From positions 21,643,875 through 21,707,874 of the forward strand of contig CM119266.1 in NCBI GenBank assembly GCA_051294375.1: a stretch of 64,000 nt of DNA. Reading direction: 5' to 3'. Each line of letters begins with the position of its first letter. Within the stretch, counting starts at the first letter, position 1. Both the position numbers and the translations under genes were made by a program. Below, one piece after another: positions 35,193-47,100 of the stretch. This DNA comes from Paraspadella gotoi. Taxonomy: Eukaryota > Chaetognatha. The notes beneath the pieces are model-generated. The model made no database searches and was not told the origin of the DNA. It saw nothing but the letters and a program-made list of their open reading frames with translations.

Positions 35193-38100
35193 GGCAAAAA
35201 GTTTCCAACACAGAGATAGTGGTTAAAGAATGAGTACAGTTTGAGGACAGATCAGTTGTGAAAAGAAGTGAAATGGTCAACGAAGCTGAATGGATTTATA
35301 AATATTTTAAATTAATATTAATTATTTAAATTTTAATTTCGTATACAATAAGTGCATAAATAAAAATGCATATATTAAAAAAAAAAAAAATTATTAAAAA
35401 TATGCTAATTATTTTGATTTATAAATTCTATTTAAAGTTTTGAGCGATTGAATCATTAAGCTAAAATAAAATGGTTGCTATTTAATAAATTTAGTAATAA
35501 TTCAGTAAATTATTATTAAATCAATTAAAAAAGTAATATGAACAAGGTAAGTAGAAAATTTTAAAAAGAATGAATATTGCATTATAAAGCTCTGTAGCTA
35601 ACAATTTAAGGTTGTTTCTTATTGTCCTGCATCTTAGGAAACGATTAAAAGATTATTAAATATTATAAAAACTAAGTTAAATATTAAAAATTATATAATT
35701 TGATAAATTCTTTTAAAAAAATCATGAAAAAAAAATTTACCAATTACTTTACGAAATTGGTACAACAATATAAAAATTATCCATTCATTTAATAAATAAG
35801 CTATCTTGTCCTGACTTTGGACAAATGTAATAACTACAGGGTTTGCTTTTTTCAATTTTTAAAATATAGGTATCCTATGAAATGGTCTATACTTGTGCAT
35901 TTATTCGTGATAATAAATTCAAGTTTTTCGATCTGGTATAAGAGTAGTAAGCTTTTATTAACCGACAGTAGCATTGGGATACACTGTAGTTCTTAAGCAA
36001 GGAATATAATTTCGAAATAAATGCTTTGATGTCGCTTTCAACTTAATATCCTATTCTTGAAGGAAGATAAATTTATTAACATGTGCAAAGTCATTTGAGG
36101 AGCAATCGTGATTTTTTTTTTAATATTATACTTTAAGAAATCGAAGTGTTTCATTGAAATTGTAATCCTTGTAATATCAGAAAACTCAGTTATCCTTTAA
36201 GTTGCATTCATTCTTTCCCAAAGGTTGTACGCGTTTCGACTCACATCGGTCGACGGAAAAAGAAATGAAATGTTTAAAAAATTTAATACCGTAAAGATTT
36301 TATTAAAAGCGTTGCAAATTAAATTTAAAAATGTTTTATAATGCTGGAGATCTTTAGGCTATCCATTATCCAATTGTTTTCTTTATATGCAAAAAAGAAA
36401 GTATAAGCTGTGTAGTTAACGTTATTCAGTTATTATAACAAGCCCTGTGGGATAAATAAGACGAGCAATTTTTAAAATTAGTTTAAGGAATTCCTGTAAC
36501 TGAAGGTAATAAAGATCATCTCTGCTTTGTTTAACAATTTGTCCTAATATTTTACATTCTTAAGTTTTCAATATTTTTTTTTCATTTTAGGGAAGTCCTC
36601 CTATTTGGGAAGATTTTATTTCAAAAGCGACCAAGCTCCATCATCAACTCAAGTTAGTATAATCAAGAACATTGAACAATCTCATTTTCACTTTTAAAAC
36701 ATTGACGAATTTTAACTAAATCTTTATAGGGCAACAATTTCGGCTACCAGTGCTTTCTTGGATTGTTTCCAAAAAGTGGCTGATATAGCTACAGCATCGA
36801 AAGGTATCCTTTATTTGCTGACTTTATTGAATTTTATCACTTATGACACGATGAAAGTTAGCGTGGCGTAGTGTATGCAGCCATAAAAATTATCGGTGAT
36901 TGAAATCGTTCTCTGAATAGGTTATATGAAACATGGTTTTCTTCATATATGAAAAAATAAATTAATACAAAATAATACTTGGTAGTTAGGATATGACTAA
37001 ATATAAATTAATTAAAAATAATTAATATATAATTTTTTTTTATAATAGTACAACTCTATAAACCATTTATCCATTTATCAGTCCACCCTTCATATCTTGT
37101 TGGTAAATTACTTGGTTCATCTTAGAATACTGAATTATAAAAAATTATCCAAAAAAAATGAATCCTTCTTTTCCATACATCTATTTGTTCGTCCATTTAA
37201 CTATAACCTATCATTATGAAATTGGTACAACCAATATAAAAATAATATTTTTGAGTGAATTGATGGATTGATCTGAAATTTTGTGTGTGGCCAGAAAAAA
37301 GGTTGATTGAGCTTAATCTCAAGTTTGGACAAAATCATTTTGGTAAAAATTGATTAAAATAAAAAATAATTTATTATTTTAATTTATTTATTTTTAATTT
37401 ATTATTAACTGTTTATTTTTTTATTTAAAAAAATACAAATATATAACAACAATAATAATAATAATAATTATAAACATATCAACAACAACGACTCTTTCTC
37501 ATTCTTTATTCCACTTCATTTATTTAACTTTCATTCTTTACTTACCTTTTCTCTATGTTCCATACTTTTTATACTTTTACAATTCCAATTTATCTCCTTT
37601 ATCTTTATACATTCATTTAAACTTTGTTTTATTCATAAAAGTATAAAAATTAACTTCAATATAAATATTAAATATTTTTTTATAAACAGGAAAAAAATAA
37701 ATTAACCTAGGCTCATTAAAAATTTTATTTCTATTCTAAAATAAAAGATAAAAAAAATCGAATTGTAACAAAATCAAATAGTTACAAGCTGATTTTTTTA
37801 AAAAATGTAAAATTTGTACCCTATTTCCAGATCTAAAATTTTCAATGGTTCAAATCTTTTTTCCCCAAATGATTTTTTCCATTTTTCTTTTAAATAAAAA
37901 TGTTTTTGGTACAGAAGTTAGTCTGAACTGTTTCAAAATATACATACATGATTGCAATAACATGATTTAACTCAAAATGTCACTTTTATTCTTTGCCTCA
38001 ACACAGGAGGAACACAGTAAAAAAAGTCAAATATTGGCTATATGGTTTAATCAAGAAGTATAAAATTTGTGTAATATCTTGAATTGAATTATTCTTGAAC

Positions 38101-41100
38101 AATAATAATTTTTTTAGGTTCAACCCGTGATATAGGCAGCGCGTTAACTCGTTTATGCATGCGGCATCGAAATTTGGAAGCGAAGTTGAAGCAATTTTCC
38201 AGGTTTCACCTCTAATGCTGTCATCTTTGGCCTATATTTTTTCAGAAAGCCTTATTTTTTCGTGACGGATTCGCTTTGTTTTTTGTTTTCTTACATTTCA
38301 GCTATATTTAGAATATTATACGGATTTCAAATGGGAGTGAAATAAATGGATCAAATACTGTGGCTAAATTATTTGTTATAGCAACTTACAGATATAATTC
38401 ACTCTGGGTAGAGAAATCGGCGCCTGTTTTTTTTATTTTTCAACTACCAGTAGTCCAGCTTGATTACTTTCTTAGTTATGTACTCATCAATGGCAAGGTC
38501 GAATTTCAAAAAGCAATTTTTTTGCATTTGAATAAGACCTTCCTGTTATAAGATATATTTTTATGAAAAAAATTGTTTGAAAATGTTGGTTCATCTTACA
38601 AATAGACAAATCTAGCAATCAGAATGTCAAAAACTTTTTCACAACCACAATGACAGCCGTTTTCATTTTATAGGTTTTCTAGTTAAGATTATTTTCGTAT
38701 AAATTTTTTTTACGAGTTTAAAATTGAACTACGTATCAAATAAAGAGGGGAGAAATATCGCAAAAAAGCTACCGGAAAGCAAGTGCACCACTTGTTATGA
38801 TGTTATTTGGGACCTTTGGGTTGGGAGGCGAATAACTTGCCTCCGGCACCAATGGCCGCTGATGAACAGTTGGTGGATTTTAGTCCAATTTTCTTACTAA
38901 TGAAATGAACAAATATTAATCACATTCAGTCAGTTAAGTTATAATAATTCTTTTCATTTCACTCCCCTTTGAAATCCGTGTATTAACCCATAATCGAATC
39001 TAAACTTAAAAGCCGTTAAACCATTTATTCAAACAGCTCAATCATGGACTGCTTAGTGGGCCCTTTGCAAGAAAAGATTCCCGATTGGCGTGCGGCGGCT
39101 CTGCAAATGGACAAAGATCACTCCAAGGACTACAAACGACTTCGCGCGGACATTAAACGCGTCGCCGGCGACACTTCTCGTCTGGAAAAAAAGTTTAAAA
39201 AATCCGGTGGGTTTAGATTGATCATATCCGACTTATTAGCCACCGAGCCTTATATTAATTATTCATTCGTTGTAAACGATGGGATTCTGTAATGTTTGTG
39301 TACTTTTACGTTTATTCTACAGGAAAGGGAGACGTGTCGAAAAAGTTGGAGACGAGTCGACAAGACGTCCTCGGAAAATACTCAATCCTCGAGGAGAATG
39401 AAAAAGCTGCTGTGAGGCAGGCTATGGTCGAGGAAAGGAGCCGATTCTGTCTCTTCGTTTCCTTTTTAAAGCCGGTCTTGGTAAATATGCGCCGTCAGCG
39501 AGTTCGTCTGCGTGTAATCGAAACTACTCTTGATAGCGGATACTGATACTCTTGATTCTATTTACGACATTGGACGTTTGACCAAGGATTCCAAATAAGA
39601 ACTTACATTATGGAAATGGCTGACACAATATATTTTCCGCTTTTTAGGACGAGGAGGTCTCCATGATCACGGAGATCACGCATTTGCAGGAAATTGTAGA
39701 ATTCTTGTGCAAAAACTCTACCGATCCGTTCACCCTGCCGAAATCATCGGAGCAAGTCATCCACGATACGATGGGGCAAGAGTCGACAGTTTGGGCGCCG
39801 CTTCATGTGAGTACGAAACCCCTTGCCCGCGCCCCTGAGAAATTCTTTTGGCTTCGTTCGTGACGCTTTTCACGTCAGCGTGTTCTCTTTCGACTGGTTT
39901 TATCGAATGGGGTTATCTCCGATCCATCCTCGCTTCCTATCGATGTTGTGAATCAACGATTTTAATTTCGATCTCTTGGCCGAAATAGGTTAACTGGACT
40001 TGGACTAGTCTTCTCCATTTCTCTTTTCCTTCGCGTTATTTCCGCTGCTTTTTCTCCGTATTTTGTCTCCCCGATGGAGTCTTTTCCTCCTTTTTTATAC
40101 TTCTGTAATATGTACTTATCTCCCCATTGCCAGTGTCCTCGTTCTTTGCCTCTCCACTTGCCTCTTTTTCATTTAACCTTTCTAGATTCCCCCTTCCCAC
40201 CTTTTTCTTCGCGATTTTCAACTCTATTCTTTTTTGTCAAAAATTCTTTTTGTTTGCGCTTTTTCATTTAATTATCTTCTTTTGTTCTGCTATGATTTTC
40301 TTTCTTTTTCTAATCCCACCCCGTTTTTCTTTTTCTCCCCTCACCCTTCATTTTTTTCGTTTTCTCTCACTCTCTCTCTCGCATACGTAGTCAATTTCTT
40401 CTTTAAATCTCGGCTGCTCTTCACTTTTAGTTTTACCTTGAATCAAACAAAAACCACAGGAACGAAAACGCCTTTTTTTCCCCGAAAAAAATCCACGTGG
40501 AATCCTCATCGAGATTTACATTTAATTAATAATAATGGAAACTAAGAAAATGGTCCGTTTCGATTTACCAATGCAACAAAAAGCGGAAATTTTCTGCGCC
40601 AAACATCGAGAGAATTTAAATCGTAAATTGAAATTTACCCAATCGCGGTCGTCGGCGAAAATTTTGGCTCGACCCTCGGAATTACAGGCGACTGGCGGGT
40701 TTTGCCCCCTGCACTCTTTTGCGTCAGATTTCTCCGTGCAAAGTTTAAACGCCGAAGCTGAAGCGGGTTATGCACGATTTTCTTCCAATAGGGAAACTTT
40801 TTGCCCTCATCACGGGCCCGTGGCTAACGAGAGGTGCAGTTGCCTTTAAACGTTTTAAAGTTTTGATAATTACTTTAACTTTTAAAGATGAATATATTTT
40901 CCAATTAAAAATCTTTTCAGTGTACGAAACATTTTCCGTTCGATGTCGCTGTCACCCGCGTTGACGCGACGATCGAAACCCTCGCGTGTTCATTGCAAGG
41001 ACGATGCGTCTAATAATCACGTCCGAACAAATTACACGCCTCCGTTGGCCAATCGGGATCAGGAAAATCCCAAACCGTGTTTCGGTCATTTGAGGAGCGA

Positions 41101-44100
41101 GATTGAAAGGCAGAGCAGTTGCGGGCCTGCTTTCAATCATTACTGCGACTCACGGACCATTCTTGAAAGAGCGACTGGTTCGAGGGAAGTTGTTCCCGAA
41201 TCTGTCGACCATCCCTACTTTCTCCCGCAACGCCCACGCGTTTGCTTTCCTTATACGCGTCTGGTAATTCGAGCGCCCCGTAAATGGAAAAAAACTTTCT
41301 CATCATAATAGTTATAATTCAGTTTCTCTACTAATAATAAATCTTAAGTCATCAATGCTTTGTCATCTCTTTGGCAGTCGACCCCTCCGTCCTCGCCCTC
41401 CTCCCTGGGATCGCGAAAGAGTTCCGTCTGCTCCATTTCTTCCTTCAATTCCATCTCATCTGGAAGCACCACTGGTAAAGCAATAGCAATATTCTGATAA
41501 AATATAATAAATTACGTAGATTTTTTTTTTTTTCATTCCTCCCAGGCACCGGTAGTGGGATGGGTATGATGGGGCCACCTCATAACGGCTACCCCACGTC
41601 CCCCAAGGCCCACCCTTCCGCGAGCGTCACGTCGGCGCAAGTTGGGGCCAACACCTCATCGGCGCCCGTTTCTCGCAGAAACAATTCCCTGGTTAGTTTT
41701 TTTTCTCTAACGCAATTTGAAGTTTAATCCTCATAGTGCATTCTCGTAGTTGTAACTTTATTTTCGTCGCCTCTCAATAATCTTTCTCTCGATATAATTA
41801 AATCTATTCCGTATATTTTCACCCTTCCCAATTTGGTTTAAACCCTTGAACTTTTCTATATCAACCCATCCCTCGATCGCACACATGCGCTCCAATTACC
41901 TAAAACCCTTTTTCGGCGCCCCATTGTCGTTGTGTCTGCGAACCCGACGGGGTGGTCCTTCCCTGACCCCGCGCAGCCTCTGCCGCCGGCGTCCCTTCGA
42001 CTCTCTTCCATTTCATCGCAGGATTCCGGTTTCACCTCCCAAGACACGCTCTTCCTAAAACCCCAAGGCCTCGCGTCTCCAAGCAATTCGAAACAGGTGA
42101 AAGGAGAAGAGGATCGAGATTGCCTCGCACACCACGCTCGCTCACTTCCCCACTCTCGTCGCCTTTCGATCGCTCTCAACGGCACTCGAATTTTTTAAAG
42201 CCTCACTTCCCCTCTCCTCCTCCTCCCCTCACCGGCTTGGACCCCGAAGGGTTTTTTGGGTACCGGGGATCCTAGAAAATCAATCCTCGATCCTACATCT
42301 AAAGTTTTTATTTTTGTTATTCCTTCCTGCCCGCATGGATTTCATAAATAATTTTTCAACTCCTCTTCCCCCCTCCCTCCACACATATAAAATTTCACTC
42401 ACAATCCTTTGCATGCTATTTTTTAAATCTTATTTCATTTTTAATCTTTGCACGATTTTATCGTTTTGGTCTTTTGCCAAAGGAGTATGCCCCTCGGGTT
42501 CTCAGCACTTTTCTCCCCGCGCCCGAGGAGCCTCCGCCACCGATACCCCCGATTCCCTCGTCGGTTTCCATCGTCGAAAGGTTTTCCAAGTTACACGTTT
42601 CAAAAGATCACACGACCCCGTCCCCACCTCCGCCTCTGTCATTGACCACATCGATTCCCCCAAGTCCTCGACCGAACAGGAGACGCCTCCTCGGCCCACC
42701 GCCTAGTCCCCCCAGCGTTCCACCTCCGACCACCCCCGAGTCTTTGCCGCATTCACCTTCCACCCCCCATTATCAATCGCCCTCGAGCCCGCCACGGATG
42801 CGAGCCTTTCCACTCAACACATTCGCAGCAGATCCTCGGCCTTGGCCGGGAAAAAATGAAAATATATACAGATCATCGGCTCCGCCTCCTTCGCCGCCAC
42901 CACCGCCCCCGCCACCACCACCGCAACATTTATATACACATTCTCAAAGTTTTCAGACATCTCTGGGCGGTTATGCTTTGCCTCAGGTAGCATTACATGA
43001 TCCTGTTGAAAGGCTTTCGCGTCTGCGGTGATTTCATTAAGTTCCCGTTCCAGTTTCTTTTTGTTTTAGAACTTTTTTTAACCGAATTAATAATCTGACC
43101 TGCGATGGGGGGAACTCGACTAAATTAGTACCAAATATTTCTAAAACTATGCTGTCGTCGAGGAAAGTTGCCTCCGTCGCATTAATTTATTTTGAAACAT
43201 TTTCTGCTTTTCAATTAATCACTTTCAAATTTATTATAATGATATTATAATTTTGAAATCTTCTTTCATAATTTTTTTTTGTCTATCCAGCCGCCGGTTA
43301 TACCAGCGAACGCTCTCTCGACGGAAGACGCGACTTCGACAAAGGCGTCAGCGCCCTCTTCTCCGTCATCTCCCTCCTCCTCGAACTCTTCCTCCCCTCC
43401 CTCCCCTCAATCTGGGGGAGGCGAAAACGGAGGAGGAGGAGGAGGAAAGCCATTCGTATCCGATGCCGCTCACGTTGTCGAAAGTAAGAGCGCTCCTTCT
43501 AACCTTTCATCTTCCATTCGCATTCAAAAGGGGAAGAGGGTAAACTTTGTTTCGCCCTCTCTCGCAGGCGCAGCTCCCGTTTCTGTCTCTCAGTCGTGTC
43601 GTCCTTTTTCGGACGACGGTTACAACAGCGGAAGTCGTTTGTCTAAGAGTCGTAACGGCGGGACCCATGGTGAGTAGCGGGGTTTCTTATCGAAAATAGT
43701 CTGAATGCCGCCGTCTTAGGAGACGCTGTTAGATAAGACTCTAAGAGGAATCACTTGCTATAAAAGTGGCTGCTCGGTGCTCACCTGTCAATTTTTTATG
43801 CGTACTCACGGAGAACTTTCTCTTTTTTGATCAAAACCCTTAAACCACTTCACACCGCCGAATTTTTCGCTCCCGCCCCTTTTTTTTGCCCCCTTCCCTT
43901 GTTTCATCGCCTCACTACCCTCGCCCATATTAAAACTATTTTTTATCATCTTTGGTCACGCTTTTTTTTTATTTGACCCCCTCATCCATTTCTTTTTCAT
44001 TTTCTTCACCGTTAACTTGATGCTTGTTCGAATTCCACCACGGTAAAACTGTAGTGACAAACGGAAATGCTACCCCGCCGACCTCGCCAATGAACCGCCC

Positions 44101-47100
44101 CGTTTCCGTCGCCGCTTATCCATCTTCGCCGATAACCCGACCTCTTTCCGTCGTCGCCGCTCCAGCGATGATGCGCCCTCTATCCGTCGCCGCTTCTCCA
44201 GGGACGATGCGCCCTCTATCCGTTGCCGCTTCTCCAGCGACTATGCGCCCTTATTCCGTCGCTGCTTCGCCAGCCTCGCCGTTAACTCGACCTCTCTCCA
44301 TCGCCGCTCCACCGACCTCGCCCCTCTCGGTCCCCGCTTCTCACGCCTCATCGCCCGTCGTTCCCCGCCACCGGTCTTCCGTGACAACTTCGTCGATAGA
44401 TCATCGTCGCGCTTCCAATCCTGTTTTCGGCCACGCTCTCCTTTCCGATCGTCAGCTCAACCAATCCATGATCTTCCTGCCGAACGATGCCTCTTCTGAA
44501 GTCGTTTACGCTCCGATGAATCGTTCGATGATCGCCTTGCAATCGCTCATCGACGACGACGATGTCAGCCACGAAGATTTTGCCGAGTACTGCAGCCTCG
44601 ACGCGACGACGGCCGTCACTCCGACGAATGAGTCGATGATGAGTTCTTTTGCTTTGGAAGACATCATGGTTTTGGACGACGGAGTTTACGCTCTGCCCAA
44701 CCGACGACCCTCGTCGTCGATCTACTCGTCGCCAGCAACTCCGCGAGGGTCACAGCTCGGGCTTAATCTCGGATCTCCCATGCATCACCACGTCTCGGCG
44801 GATTCTTCGCCGATTCGTCAATCGTCTAACAACCACTACGAAACAGTCATTCCGCTTTCTCATTCTTTCTCCCCGCTAATCGCTGACCCAAGGTTTATAA
44901 ATGGTATGTTCTTATCCTTTTTTTCTTTCATCTCTCTCATTTCCTTGGCACACCTGTTGATTTTCGTCTCCGTACCTTCTTTTCCCCAATGCAAATTTGT
45001 TTTCGTGTCATATATACCCCGTCGTCATTCAACAAATACTGATAGATAACTAAGTTTTTATTCGTTCCACCGCGAATTCTCGCGGATTAACTCTATAGGT
45101 CGGTTGGTTTATCCGTTAATCTGTTTTATTTTTAATTTGAGTAATAATATATTATTTTAATTAATATGTAGTGGTAAGGTATTATAAGATATTTTGGTAA
45201 ATGACTTGGCAGGAATTTAAACAAGAAAATAAGAAGACGTTTCACGAATTTATTTACAATATGAAATGATCAAAATCATTTTCAGAGAGAAAAACGACAA
45301 TAACAAAAAGAGAAAAGACAATAGTAAAAATAACAATGAGTCGAAACGAATCTAGTGGTCAGTTAACTATTTGACCTTAAGTCGTAAGTCACGATTTAGG
45401 TAAGTTTAAGAGTCGTTAAGGTTGTTGTCGTTGTTGTTGTCACCAAAATATATAATAAGTTTTATACTTGTCTAGATGTATAGTTATGTGATCAGCAGAA
45501 AAAGCTTATAATAACAATTTTTTTTAATTAATATTTAGCAGAAAAGTAAATTATTATCGAATACATGTTATGTATATATTTTATATTTATATAATTATAT
45601 TATAGAAATATAATTTTTTATGTAATATTTATTTTAATTTATACTTAAATATTGGTTATAGATATATTTTATTTTTTATTATTTGAAAATATATAAGAAA
45701 GTTACTTCGGCGCAGCATACTGAACTTGCCGGTTATTGTTTTCAGTGTCACCATATTATAATTGCAGGCTATCCACAGAATTTGAATTCTGTTTGCACCA
45801 CATATGTATGGTGATAAAAGGGCGTGTCTGCTGTTTTATTATTCTGTTAACGTGCTCTTACTGCCATTTAAATCATGGGGTATAAATGAATTACGTAAGC
45901 AAATATGCACATCACTGTCAACTTTCCAAAGTTTCCGACTTCAAAATCACCTTTTCCTAAAAACAATCATCTTTTTTATTCGATGTTGTGCATGACCGAA
46001 AAAAAATCCTCAGTCTCAGACGAATCTCTTTTATAAATCTCGATTGCACAGTGCTTCTTCCAACATCACAAGAACTTGTAGATTTTTTTTAAATAAAGCA
46101 GTCCATGTTTTAGTTACGCACGCCACCGGAAAATCAATGTTTTTCACTCTAACTTTCGGTGATGTTAGTTGGACCGCGATCAATCCATCTTTCTCTCATT
46201 GTGCAGGAACCGATGCAGCGACCACGACGCCGCTACCGGCGCCTCAGTCTTCGACTCCGATGGGTTTTCCTCGGCGAGGAAGCACAGTCTCGATGCCTGG
46301 TGGAGATTTTGACCCTGGTAACAGCCTTTTTGATTATTCATTATTCGAAAGTTGACGAAAGCTAAAATTCCAGTGGTTTAACTTAATACTTTTATTCAAT
46401 TGTTTCAATTAACCTGAACAACGCCAACAGGACATCATTACCACAGTGGTCAACACAAACCCCCAATTCCGGATAAGCCCCCAATGATTGCTCGCAAGCC
46501 TTCGTTGAAGCCGACGCTGAAAAACACCGAGTCGTTCCAGTCCCCATTGATGGCCTCTCTTTCGACCGTTACCTCTAGCGTTCCCGATTTTAACCAAGTT
46601 GCTCCAAATCAGGTATGTTTTGTGACGTTCAATTTAAATAATTGCGTTAACCATTAAATCAAGGATTTTACCTTTTTTGCAGTTGATACCCCAACCAGTT
46701 TATCCCTCAACTTTGGACGACCCGCCGGTTCCTAACGATCCCTATGCTACTCTTAAGGTAAAATGGAGACCTCGCATATCTTTTAAGTAAGTGGTACATT
46801 TTTGACTGGAAACGAAAACTGTACCCGACCTTGCCTTTTGTAATGAGCGGATTTCCTTTCGGTCACGGTCGCTTCATCATCTCGTGTCATGTGAATTCTG
46901 AGGCACGGTCGAGGTCGATCTTTTCGTCACGCGATTTTTCTTTGCTCGATCAATACAAGCGCACTTTACTTCCTTAGTCGGAAATAAATACCAATTTTTT
47001 ATATGAGGATTCTAATGTTTGTTAAGATTTTAATTTCATTATCATTAAAAAAGGAAAATCATATAATATAATCTAATACTTAAGGGGGTGGTCTTTTCAT

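Noticed and set aside
38360-38551. 63-codon ORF
   Set aside because: It lies inside a non-autonomous TIR element and is not preserved in its second copy.
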